This document shows, one piece after another, positions 8,039 through 15,419 of a DNA stretch of 21,699 nucleotides (position 1 is its first letter; every line of letters begins with the position of its first letter). The DNA lies in IMG/VR virus record IMGVR_UViG_3300008448_011325, positions 1 to 21,699 of that record, one strand, 5' to 3'. A program made the translations under genes and the position numbers. The notes beneath the pieces are model-generated. The model did not search any database. It was given only the letters and a program-made list of their open reading frames with translations, and was not told the DNA's origin. The stretch comes from a virus.

Positions 8039-8502
8039 TTTACATTTCACACCGAGGTAATCTTGACGGAGTTATTCCCGAGCGTGAAAACTCATTGGAT
8101 TACATTCAAGAAGCAATTGATGCAGGCTATGATGTAGAGATAGACCTGCGTATGAAAAACGAACAACCCCATCTAGGTCACGATTACGCTCAGTATCCTG
8201 TGACCGAGGAGTGGCTTTGGCAACGCCGTGAATATCTTTGGATTCATGTCAAGGAATACGCCGCTCTCAAATGGATTTTTCAAAGATCTTTAATGCAGCC
8301 TGTTCGATATTTTTGTCACGAATCTGATCGGTATACACTTGTAAGTAATGGTTGGATTTGGTCGCACGATTTAACAAATTCTATGATTTCCAAGTGCGTT
8401 ATTCCTCTTCTCTCTAAAGAATCTGTAGCCGCTTATAATCAAACTGGATTTGGAGCCGTTTGCTCGGATTTTATCTACGATTGTCAGAAAAAGTTTGCTT
8501 GA
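8035..8502 (+). CDS. Short glycerophosphodiester phosphodiesterase-like protein
   Basis: N-terminal half of a GDPD/PI-PLC-like TIM barrel: HRGN (6-9), EREN (17-20), YDVEIDLR (32-39) and LGHD (47-50) occupy the places of the GDPD catalytic His, Glu, Glu/Asp and second His. At 155 aa it is clearly shorter than typical GDPD enzymes (about 230-250 aa), and the C-terminal part is hard to align, so it may be a minimal family member or a decayed enzyme. It starts at GTG (base 8035), supported by GAGGA 5 nt upstream and a GTGA overlap with the HAD stop. It is the last gene of the glycan operon; its TGA stop lies inside the -35 box of the helicase promoter. A role in cleaving a glycerol- or polyol-phosphate diester is inference. 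Confidence 0.75.
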   Translation: MIYISHRGNLDGVIPERENSLDYIQEAIDAGYDVEIDLRMKNEQPHLGHDYAQYPVTEEWLWQRREYLWIHVKEYAALKWIFQRSLMQPVRYFCHESDRYTLVSNGWIWSHDLTNSMISKCVIPLLSKESVAAYNQTGFGAVCSDFIYDCQKKFA

Positions 8503-8526
8503 CTTTTCGGGGATTTGGGGTATACT
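8499..8526 (+). promoter_or_regulatory. Sigma70-like promoter for the helicase gene
   Basis: TTGACT (8499-8504), 16-bp spacer, TATACT (8521-8526): one mismatch from consensus in each box. The -35 box contains the TGA stop of the preceding gene. Expected transcription start is near 8533, which rules out the TTG codon at 8515 as the helicase start and supports ATG 8548. Confidence 0.75.
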
Positions 8527-8547
8527 GATTGTTCGAGAACCCATCTG

Positions 8548-9972
8548 ATGTCTGCTGACAGAACAGAAATTTTAATTCTTCGTTCCCTGCTCCACGATGA
8601 GGAGTTTGGTAGAAAAGTTCTACCGTTCTTGAAGCCCGAGTATTTCAATGAGCGTGACGAGCGGGTTATCTACGATTGTGTGAGCGAGTTTTACACTCAA
8701 TACAACGCCAAGCCAAGTGTTGAAAGTCTGCTTATCGACTTGGGAAAGCGCGATGATTTAAGCGAAACCGAGTTCAAATCTATTCGAGAAATCATCAAGA
8801 GTTTTAAGACACATGATGCTCCCGACACACAATGGTTGCTAGACAACACAGAAAACTTCTGTAAAGAAAAGGCACTCTATAATGGCATCATGGAATCCAT
8901 TCAGATTATTGATGGAAAGTCCAAAGACAAAACTAAAACTGCTATTCCAAGCATTCTTTCTACTGCTCTTGCAGTTAGTTTTGATTCTCATATCGGTCAC
9001 GATTTCATTGGTGATGCAGACAAGCGATACGACTTCTATCACACCGTAGAGAAGCGTATTCCGTTTGATCTTGACCTGATGAACAAAATTACCAACAATG
9101 GAACTCCATACAAAACTCTGAATGTGTGTCTCGCGGGCACGGGCGTGGGTAAGTCTTTGTTCCTCTGTCACCATGCTGCAAATTGTCTGATGCAAGGTAA
9201 GAATGTGCTGTATATAACTTGCGAAATGGCGGAAGAGCGTATTGCTGAACGCATTGATGCCAATCTGATGGATACTAGTTTAGATGATCTGAAGGCTTTG
9301 CCCAAGGATATCTACGACCGCAAAATGAAGCGTATTATGGAACAGACTACGGGGAAACTGATTATCAAAGAGTATCCGACAGCGAGTGCTTCAGTAATGC
9401 ACTTCAAGCATCTGTTGGATGAACTGCGTTTGAAGAAGAACTTTGTTCCTGAAATTATTTTTATCGACTACTTAAACATTTGTGCATCTTCTCGTATGAA
9501 ACAGAGTGCTACAGTAAACTCATATACATTCATCAAGGCTATTGCAGAGGAACTGCGCGGTCTTGCGGTGGAGACTGGTGTTCCCATCTTTACGGCAACT
9601 CAAACTAATCGTTCTGGCTTCTCTAGCACGGATGTTGAGTTGACAGATACTAGTGAATCGTTCGGTCTACCACAAACCGCAGATTTCATGTTTGCATTGG
9701 TTTCAACCGAAGAACTTCAGGGCCTTGGACAGATTATGGTGAAGCAGTTGAAGAACCGTTATGCTGATCCTGCCTCTAACCGACGCTTCGTTGTCGGAAT
9801 TGACCGCAGCAAAATGAAACTGTTTGACTTGGATGAATCGGCTCAACGCGGAATTATTAATATTACCGAGTCCAAGGATACGGATGATGAAGACTCGGGA
9901 GAATTTAAAACTTTCCGTGAACGCATGGGTGAGAAGTTTAATAAAAAGAGAGATTTTGCTGATTGGTCTTGA
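8548..9972 (+). CDS. 41: Replicative DNA helicase, DnaB/T4 gp41 family
   Basis: Hexameric 5'-3' helicase that unwinds the fork and works with the gp61-type primase encoded at 19133. Residues 1-110 resemble the helical N-terminal domain (LRSLLHDEEF, FNERDERVIYD). The RecA-like core has Walker A AGTGVGKS (196-203), the helicase Glu in ITCEMAEER (223-231), Walker B IIFIDYLN (303-310, D307) and TATQTNR with Q352. At 474 aa it is almost the same length as T4 gp41 (475 aa). The start is ATG 8548: a TTG 33 bp upstream in frame lies before the -10 box and cannot be transcribed from this promoter. The Shine-Dalgarno is weak at best. The acidic tail (DTDDEDSGE region) resembles a flexible partner-binding end. 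Confidence 0.93.
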   Translation: MSADRTEILILRSLLHDEEFGRKVLPFLKPEYFNERDERVIYDCVSEFYTQYNAKPSVESLLIDLGKRDDLSETEFKSIREIIKSFKTHDAPDTQWLLDNTENFCKEKALYNGIMESIQIIDGKSKDKTKTAIPSILSTALAVSFDSHIGHDFIGDADKRYDFYHTVEKRIPFDLDLMNKITNNGTPYKTLNVCLAGTGVGKSLFLCHHAANCLMQGKNVLYITCEMAEERIAERIDANLMDTSLDDLKALPKDIYDRKMKRIMEQTTGKLIIKEYPTASASVMHFKHLLDELRLKKNFVPEIIFIDYLNICASSRMKQSATVNSYTFIKAIAEELRGLAVETGVPIFTATQTNRSGFSSTDVELTDTSESFGLPQTADFMFALVSTEELQGLGQIMVKQLKNRYADPASNRRFVVGIDRSKMKLFDLDESAQRGIINITESKDTDDEDSGEFKTFRERMGEKFNKKRDFADWS

Positions 9973-9996
9973 CGAAGCCAAACAATAAGATATAAT
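9969..9996 (+). promoter_or_regulatory. Sigma70-like promoter giving a likely leaderless mRNA
   Basis: TTGACG (9969-9974), 16-bp spacer, perfect TATAAT (9991-9996). The -35 box includes the helicase TGA stop. Only 6 nt separate the -10 box from the ATG at 10003, so transcription should begin at or next to the start codon. Confidence 0.75.
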
Positions 9997-10002
9997 ACAT
10001 CC

Positions 10003-10239
10003 ATGTTCCGACTTCACATTGATATTCCGCTAGATACCGATGAGTCTACCGCAGCAGCCTTGTCAGAAACTATTGTTGCTCAGTTGGCAAGTAACATCAC
10101 ACCGACTTTGCGCGACAAGGGAATCACAGAAGTGAACTACCGATTGGGTAATGATGAAGACAGACAAAAGAGTAATTACCTTATCAAGACGGAATCAGGA
10201 CATGTAGCAAACAAAAAGTCTCGCGTGATTTTTGCTTAA
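10003..10239 (+). CDS. Small conserved-looking phage protein (78 aa), function unknown
   Basis: A 78-aa soluble acidic-to-neutral protein. The N-terminal strand (FRLHIDIPL) is followed by a helix (TAAALSETIVAQLASNI), a strand VNYRLGNDEDRQKSNYL, and a C-terminal KTESGHVANKKSRVIF. The segment YRLGNDEDRQKSNYL and the NKKSR ending recall small proteins seen in marine T4-like phages, but I know no function. It lies directly behind a near-consensus promoter, with no Shine-Dalgarno, and just before the tRNA gene, so tRNA and protein may share a transcript. The start is fixed by the promoter: no other start lies between the -10 box and this ATG. Confidence 0.8.
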   Translation: MFRLHIDIPLDTDESTAAALSETIVAQLASNITPTLRDKGITEVNYRLGNDEDRQKSNYLIKTESGHVANKKSRVIFA

Positions 10240-10240
10240 C

Positions 10241-10314
10241 GGGAGCGGGGGGTCTTTGGTTGGCCCAGATTGGTTTATACCCGATTGGAACAGGTTCGAA
10301 TCCTGGCGCTCCTA
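10241..10314 (+). tRNA. tRNA-Ile, anticodon UAU
   Basis: Folds as a 74-nt tRNA without encoded CCA. Acceptor stem GGGAGCG/CGCTCCT (7 bp, first pair G-U), D stem GGGT/GCCC with a 9-nt loop holding GG, anticodon loop TTTATAC with U33, anticodon UAU (10276-10278) and A37, 4-nt variable loop, T arm CAGG-TTCGAAT-CCTG with the outermost T-stem pair mismatched (A-G). Discriminator base is A (10314). The anticodon stem can form 6 bp (ATTGG/CCGAT plus an outer G-U), leaving one base, A67-equivalent, at position 26. UAU reads AUA; bacteria usually read AUA with a lysidine-modified CAU tRNA. Confidence 0.8.
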
Positions 10315-10340
10315 CTAGATACTAAAACAAGGAGAATATA

Positions 10341-10697
10341 ATGCTTATCCCAAATACTGAATATGTTATTGTGAAGGTTGATCGCAACAAAGTTAAGCCT
10401 GGAGAGGCTTTTGAAGGAACTGTATATGCGGTGGGTCAAGCCCCATTTGCTCCTCAGCCTGTTGGTGGCGACGGTAGAAATTTCTCGTTTGCTCGTCAGC
10501 CTGAAGCATTTCCAATTCAAAAGGGAGATCGAGTGATTGCTGGAGGATACATGACTCTTATGACTGAGAACGATCAAGCATTGGCAATTTGTTTCAAGTC
10601 TGAAGTTTACGCCATCATCAAGGACGAACAGGAAGAGATCAACTTGTTCAACCAAGAGATGGAACAGGACACCAATCCGCAACTGCTGAAGGGTTAA
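10341..10697 (+). CDS. GroES-like (co-chaperonin-fold) protein
   Basis: The 118-aa chain follows the GroES barrel pattern: YVIVKVDR (8-15) like GroES DRVIVKR, EGTVYAVG (25-32) like GEVLAVG, FPIQKGDRVI (57-66) like VKVGDIVI, and a final SEVYAIIKDE (87-96) like SDILAIVE. T4 phages encode a co-chaperonin (gp31) that replaces GroES in folding the capsid protein, so a similar role is reasonable. Odd points: the GroEL-binding mobile loop between the first two strands is nearly absent (KVKPGEAF), and the roof region is enlarged and rich in Pro, Gly and Phe. It may bind GroEL differently or have another role. Strong Shine-Dalgarno AAGGAG lies before the ATG. No promoter was seen of its own; it may be read through from the tRNA. 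Confidence 0.6.
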   Translation: MLIPNTEYVIVKVDRNKVKPGEAFEGTVYAVGQAPFAPQPVGGDGRNFSFARQPEAFPIQKGDRVIAGGYMTLMTENDQALAICFKSEVYAIIKDEQEEINLFNQEMEQDTNPQLLKG

Positions 10698-10701
10698 CTC
10701 C

Positions 10702-11208
10702 TTGAAGGTTCTCCTCCTCAACGCTAGCGAGGAAGTCTTAAATGTGATTGATTGGAAGCGAGCGGTTAACCTGCTTTGTTCAGGTCGAGCCGAGAAGCCC
10801 TACGGTCACGAAGACTACTATCGCATCCCTACCCCACGAGGTCACTATCAACTCCCAACCGCTATTGTGTTGGTGGAGTATGTAAATTTGCCGTATCGGG
10901 TAAAGGGAGCCACCCGTAAGGGGGTATTCCGTCGTGACAAGTATGAATGTCAGTATTGTGGGTGCTCGCTGAACGCAGCCAACGGAACAGTAGACCATGT
11001 AATGCCGGTAAGCCGTGGTGGTAAGTTTGAATGGAAGAATCTTGTGGCTTCTTGCCGTAAGTGTAACTACAAGAAGGCTAACCGAACCCCGCAGGAGGCT
11101 AAGATGCCGCTAGCCAAGCCTCCAATTGTGCCTAACAGGAAGATGATTGTGATGACAATTATCGACCATTTGGGCCCGAAAACTTGGTCTAGGTGGATTG
11201 AAGAATAG
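10702..11208 (+). CDS. HNH endonuclease
   Basis: A 168-aa nuclease with the N-terminal module often preceding HNH domains (VLLLNASEEVLNVIDWKRA, about 3-21; usually VLNASYxPLxVxxW). It then has the zinc-knuckle HNH: CQYC (C83, C86), VDHVMPVSRGG (D98, H99), WKNLVASCRKC (N113, C118, C121) and the closing N127-R-T-P. All metal and catalytic positions are filled, so it should cut DNA. It could be a free-standing homing-type nuclease or a phage maturation or host-DNA nuclease. No intron or intein was seen beside it. It begins at TTG (10702), 4 nt after the previous stop; no ATG or GTG gives a better N terminus. Its TAG stop directly abuts the late promoter box at 11209. Confidence 0.9.
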   Translation: MKVLLLNASEEVLNVIDWKRAVNLLCSGRAEKPYGHEDYYRIPTPRGHYQLPTAIVLVEYVNLPYRVKGATRKGVFRRDKYECQYCGCSLNAANGTVDHVMPVSRGGKFEWKNLVASCRKCNYKKANRTPQEAKMPLAKPPIVPNRKMIVMTIIDHLGPKTWSRWIEE

Positions 11209-11216
11209 TATAAATA
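11209..11216 (+). promoter_or_regulatory. T4-type late promoter box TATAAATA
   Basis: Exact match to the T4 late consensus TATAAATA, right after the HNH stop. The ATG of the next gene is 6 nt downstream, with no Shine-Dalgarno between. It probably drives the late block up to the terminator at 17778. Confidence 0.75.
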
Positions 11217-11222
11217 CGGGGT

Positions 11223-12437
11223 ATGCTATCATTTTCCAAACACGCAACCCCTAATTTTATAAAAGAGTCCAACGGACATATTAGCCATCTTGAAGACGGC
11301 ATGTTCGAAAATGGTTGGGCTGGTCTACAGACTTCCATCAAGATTCTGAAAGATGTCGTTAGTGGTATTTCCGCAGGCGGAAAACAAACCGCTTCTCTGA
11401 ATGTATCCACCAAGTGGGACGGGGCTCCTGCTATCATTACTGGCATACATCCTGAAACCAAGAAGTTTTTCGTTGCCACCAAGTCTTTTTTTTCCAAGAC
11501 TTCCAAAGTTAACTACACTGAAGCCGACATTCGCAAGAACCATGAAGGCGGCGTGGTAGACAAACTAATCGCTGCTCTGAAACTGTTCAAACCGTTGAAT
11601 ATTCGTGGTGTGGTTTGGGGAGACTTGCTGTTTACTCAAGGCGAAAAGAAAACACAAACAATTGATGGTAGAGACTACATTGTGTTCCGACCGAACACCA
11701 TCACCTATGCTATTCCTACAGATTCGCCAGCAGCAGCAGAAGTTGCAGCAGCAAAGATAGGTGTGGTATTTCACACCAAGTGGAGTGGCAGCGGAGATAT
11801 CAAAGAGCGTGGTTCATGGTCGCCTGGTGTTCCTGCGATGGGAACTTCCACAGCGGTATGGGTTGTAGATGCAAAAGTTCCAACACTTCCAAAAAACTTG
11901 CTATTGCAAACTGAAGAAGAAAAGCAAATAGTTGACTTAACAAAAAAGATTGAAGCCGAAGGTGCAAATCTTAAGTCTGCTCTACTTTCTTTCTTGAAGA
12001 GTGAAGCCGCTGAGTATGTTTCACAATACATCAACTCCACTGTTAAGGCAGGGTTGAGCAATAATACCACAAACGGATTTTCCGTTTTCGTGCAGGCTAA
12101 ACTTGCTGCTGAAGCGGAAGCCTTGAAGACTCAAAGCAAGAAAGACGAGAAAGCGGAAAAGATGGTTCGTATCACGAAGTATCTTAAAGCCTACGCTTCT
12201 CAGATTGACCGCTTGTTTGGGTTGCATTCCATGCTTGCAAAGGCTAAAGGATTAGTCATCTCTAAACTTTCTCTTACCCAAACTGTCTCAACCTTTATTG
12301 CAGACAAGGATGGATATCGCCCAACTGCTCCTGAAGGTTTCGTAGCAGTTTGTGGTAAGACATGTAGTATCGTGAAACTTGTTGACCGCAACGAGTTCTC
12401 ACGCAACAACTTTAATCTAGCAAAGGAATGGAAGTGA
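11223..12437 (+). CDS. DUF6267-like protein with ligase-type KxDG nucleotidyltransferase motif
   Basis: A 404-aa protein of a type I associate with DUF6267 from cyanophages and other T4-like phages. The N-terminal part has SHLEDGMFENGW (21-32). Then comes STKWDGAPA (62-70): KxDG is motif I of the DNA/RNA ligase and capping-enzyme superfamily, with K64 as the candidate AMP- or GMP-accepting lysine. VATKSFF (84-90), GVVWGDLLFT (129-138) and GVVFHTKW (180-187) could be motifs Ia/III, IIIa and IV. The C-terminal 170 residues are Lys/Ala-rich helices. Nucleotidyl transfer to RNA, DNA or protein is therefore plausible but unproven. The start (MLSFSKHATPNFIKES) may be a capsid-targeting leader. It sits directly behind a late promoter, and its stop overlaps the next start (GTGA). 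Confidence 0.8.
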   Translation: MLSFSKHATPNFIKESNGHISHLEDGMFENGWAGLQTSIKILKDVVSGISAGGKQTASLNVSTKWDGAPAIITGIHPETKKFFVATKSFFSKTSKVNYTEADIRKNHEGGVVDKLIAALKLFKPLNIRGVVWGDLLFTQGEKKTQTIDGRDYIVFRPNTITYAIPTDSPAAAEVAAAKIGVVFHTKWSGSGDIKERGSWSPGVPAMGTSTAVWVVDAKVPTLPKNLLLQTEEEKQIVDLTKKIEAEGANLKSALLSFLKSEAAEYVSQYINSTVKAGLSNNTTNGFSVFVQAKLAAEAEALKTQSKKDEKAEKMVRITKYLKAYASQIDRLFGLHSMLAKAKGLVISKLSLTQTVSTFIADKDGYRPTAPEGFVAVCGKTCSIVKLVDRNEFSRNNFNLAKEWK

Positions 12438-15418
12438 AAAAACTCTCACAACTCATCACCGAAGCCCCGAAGAAAGAAAAGTCAATTGTTATTGGCGTTG
12501 GACGCTTTAATCCACCAACCACAGGACACGAAGTTCTTGTAAACAAAGTGATGACGGAAGCACAAAAGATTGGTGCAGAGTTCTGTGTTTACGCTTCTTA
12601 CTCGCAAGACCCAAAGAAGAATCCGCTAGACGCAAAAACTAAACTTGAGACTTTAAAGAAGTTCTTCCCGAAGATGAAGTTCCAACTGATGCCAAAGCCT
12701 TTTCCAAACAAGGACGGCAAGACAGTTGCAGGGCCTTATGCTATTGCACAAAAGTTGAGTGATGCAGGATATACTCGCGTTCACATTGTGACTGGCGCAG
12801 ACCACATCGCGGAATACAACAAGATTAAGCAATACATTGACCTTGACCCAAAAAGCACCGAGGGCTACAAGTTCTCAGACTTCAAGGTGATTAGTGCTGG
12901 CAACCGCGACCCTGATGCGGAAGGTGTGCAGGGCATGTCGGCATCCAAGATGCGTAAGGCGGTGTTTGACGGCGATTACGATGCGTTCCTTAAAGGAGTT
13001 CCTGCTCATGTGAGCAAGGCGGATGCCAAGAAGATATTCATGGCCGTGAAAAAGGGAATGCAACTAAAGGAAGAATGGCTATGGGAAGAAAAGTCATCTG
13101 ATGTAACTCTGCTTTGTCTGACTTCCGCTGAAGGCAGCACAGACGGCTCAAGCATTGAAAAGATGGAAAAGTCTTGCAAGAAAAAGGGCATAGAATTCCA
13201 TACTGTAAAGATGAAGTATGCTCACATCAATCCGATGGAAGCAAACGGAGATAAGATAGTCATTCAGATTACTGAAGGCGAAGAAAAGAAAAAGATTACC
13301 ATAAGCCCGCGTGACACTCTTTGCTTTGTGCGTGGCGGTGTAATGAACTCGGAACTTGGAATTGGTCTCGCCACAATTCTACAAAATAACGGTGTGTTCA
13401 TGGTTAACGAGAAGGGAGCAATGGAGTTGTGTGCAAACAAACTGCAAACCGCTCTTGCCCTTCAGAAGTATAACCTGCCACACCCAAGAACTGCATTTGT
13501 TTCCGATGAAGACTCCGTGGAAAACGCGATGAAGGCTATCGGCGGCAAGTATCCTGTAGTAGTTAAAACTGTTACAGGAGCAGAAGGTATCGGTGTTTCT
13601 ATTATTGAAAGCGAGAAGTCACTACGCTCGGTTCTACAATCCCTGTGGAAGTTTGGTGCAGAAGTAATTCTGCAAGAGTTCCTGCCAGGCTTTAAGAACG
13701 ATGTTCGTAGCATCGTATTAAATGGCAAGATTTTTGCTTGTGCAAAGCGGGACAAGGCTAAGGGAGACTTCCGAACCAATATTGCTAGGGGTTCCTCAGG
13801 GGGCGCATTCAAGTTATCTCCAGAAGAGATTGAACTTGTAGAAAAGGTTGCACTTGTGAGTAAGTGCTATTATGTTGGCGTTGACCATGTTGTAGTTGAC
13901 GGTAAACCTTATATCATCGAGATGAACGCTTCACCTGGTAGCGGTAATGTTTACACGCTATACGATGGAGGCAAACCAACCAAAGAAGTGGAAGGTCAAG
14001 GTTTGATGGATGCTTTGATTGAACATGTAGGTAATAAAAGTAATTGGAAACTATTCAGTAATGTTGCAGTATCAGAAAAGATTACGGTTGATGGAGTAGA
14101 ATACAACGCGAAAGTGGATACCGGCAATAGCGGTTACAATTCTATTGATGCAAAAGATATCAAGATTAACGAAAAGAATCATACTGTAACCTTTAAAATT
14201 AACGATAAAACCATAACCAAAGATATCGCTAGTCGAATCAAGATTAAGCGAGGTGGAACTGAAGAACGAGAAATTCGTCCTGTTGTATTCATGGATGTGA
14301 AATTTGGCGGCAGAGAATACAAGAATGTTAAGTTTTCATTAACTAACAGACAGCACATGGAATACAAAGTTTTGATAGGACTTCGTTTCTTGCGTCAAAC
14401 TGGTATGCAAGTTGACCCGAAAGATATGGCTGCTGCAAAACCAGAACCAAAAACAGAGGAGTTCGCAATGATTGAAGGAAAAGCCCCTGCAAGCCCAAAA
14501 GATAAAGAAACTGGATTACCAAAGAAATATGTTTCAGGATTAAGTCAAGCGGATGCCAAGGCTAGAGTTCAACAGTTTGCTGCTCGTAAGGCTCGTTCAG
14601 ATTCAGACCCAAAGGCTTGGAAAAAACTACCAGGCGACCCCGAAAAAACTGCTCGCCGTTCCAAGTATTCTGTAGCGTTTGCGAAAAAGTTTGGAACCAA
14701 AGCAGAAGCATTTGAACTGCAAGAAATTTTAGATGAGGCGGTTCGCTTGGATGATTGCGACAAAATTGCAACCCGAATCGAAAAGGCTCGTCATATGCAG
14801 GCTAAAGCAGGAAGCCCTGAAGAACAAACCGCATGGGAAGTGTATATCGAAGAACAGAAGCGAGCCATGTATGCGGAACACGCTCCTAAAGTTTCCTCCA
14901 CTCTAGAACAAGAGTTTGAGTGGATGATGTATGAGCATACCGATGAAAACAGTTTTGCCAGAAAGATTTACAAAGAAGTGTTGGAAATTGGAACCAACAA
15001 GATTCGTAAAACTTACGCTAAAGATACACCCGGTCAAGTCGCAGAAGAAACTGATGATGAAGAAAAAGATCGTATCTACAAAGAATGGTCTAAACTTGTG
15101 AACATGGGAGCCAAAGAACTTCAGAATTTTATAGATTCAGAAGATGGGAAAGCGGCAGGATTGTCTCGTAAGGAAGCAGGCAAAGCAGGAACTGGTGGAG
15201 GTAAGATTACCTCGGGACGCGATTCGGCTCGTGCTATTGTCCGAATGCTTGGCAAGAAAAAAGATGATTGGCAGACAGGAGACTGGAAATGGGCAAACAA
15301 GCAAATTTCATTTATCAGCCGCATGAAGGGAGCCAAAGGCCCACTTCGTGACGATAAAGGCGAACCAACTCGTAAACTACTAGCCCTTAAGATTTGGGGA
15401 CACAATCCGGAGAAATGA
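12434..15418 (+). CDS. Multidomain protein: NMNAT-like + RimK-like ATP-grasp + retropepsin-like protease + phage modules
   Basis: The start is GTG 12434, not ATG 12428: AAGGA ends directly before 12428 but lies 6 nt before the GTG, and GTGA overlaps the previous stop. That gives MKKLSQLITEAPKKEK, like the T4 capsid-targeting leader with an I-T-E|A cleavage site. In this 994-aa numbering: NMNAT/cytidylyltransferase-like domain about 15-210, with GRFNPPTTGH (23-32) and SASKMR (169-174); RimK-like ATP-grasp about 223-540, with KYPVVVKT (372-379), the GSSGGAF loop and IIEMNASPGSG (494-504); RimB/zinc-protease-like retropepsin domain about 548-665, with KVDTGNSG (560-567), YKVLIGLRFL and VDP; a YVSGLS module resembling DUF5824 (about 695-755); and a Trp-rich C-terminal module ending in IWGHNP. 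Catalytic motifs of all three enzyme domains look intact. Confidence 0.88.
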   Translation: MKKLSQLITEAPKKEKSIVIGVGRFNPPTTGHEVLVNKVMTEAQKIGAEFCVYASYSQDPKKNPLDAKTKLETLKKFFPKMKFQLMPKPFPNKDGKTVAGPYAIAQKLSDAGYTRVHIVTGADHIAEYNKIKQYIDLDPKSTEGYKFSDFKVISAGNRDPDAEGVQGMSASKMRKAVFDGDYDAFLKGVPAHVSKADAKKIFMAVKKGMQLKEEWLWEEKSSDVTLLCLTSAEGSTDGSSIEKMEKSCKKKGIEFHTVKMKYAHINPMEANGDKIVIQITEGEEKKKITISPRDTLCFVRGGVMNSELGIGLATILQNNGVFMVNEKGAMELCANKLQTALALQKYNLPHPRTAFVSDEDSVENAMKAIGGKYPVVVKTVTGAEGIGVSIIESEKSLRSVLQSLWKFGAEVILQEFLPGFKNDVRSIVLNGKIFACAKRDKAKGDFRTNIARGSSGGAFKLSPEEIELVEKVALVSKCYYVGVDHVVVDGKPYIIEMNASPGSGNVYTLYDGGKPTKEVEGQGLMDALIEHVGNKSNWKLFSNVAVSEKITVDGVEYNAKVDTGNSGYNSIDAKDIKINEKNHTVTFKINDKTITKDIASRIKIKRGGTEEREIRPVVFMDVKFGGREYKNVKFSLTNRQHMEYKVLIGLRFLRQTGMQVDPKDMAAAKPEPKTEEFAMIEGKAPASPKDKETGLPKKYVSGLSQADAKARVQQFAARKARSDSDPKAWKKLPGDPEKTARRSKYSVAFAKKFGTKAEAFELQEILDEAVRLDDCDKIATRIEKARHMQAKAGSPEEQTAWEVYIEEQKRAMYAEHAPKVSSTLEQEFEWMMYEHTDENSFARKIYKEVLEIGTNKIRKTYAKDTPGQVAEETDDEEKDRIYKEWSKLVNMGAKELQNFIDSEDGKAAGLSRKEAGKAGTGGGKITSGRDSARAIVRMLGKKKDDWQTGDWKWANKQISFISRMKGAKGPLRDDKGEPTRKLLALKIWGHNPEK

Positions 15419-15419
15419 C

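Noticed and set aside
8515-8547. TTG start for the helicase at 8515
   Set aside because: Lies between the -35 and -10 boxes, upstream of the expected transcript start; ATG 8548 gives a gp41-length protein.
10702-11208. HNH nuclease as part of an intron or intein
   Set aside because: Neighbouring genes are not interrupted and no splice-type or intein motif is seen; treated as free-standing.
12428-12433. ATG 12428 as start of the large fusion protein
   Set aside because: AAGGA directly abuts this ATG with no spacing; GTG 12434 has 6-nt spacing, a GTGA overlap, and yields the targeting-like leader.
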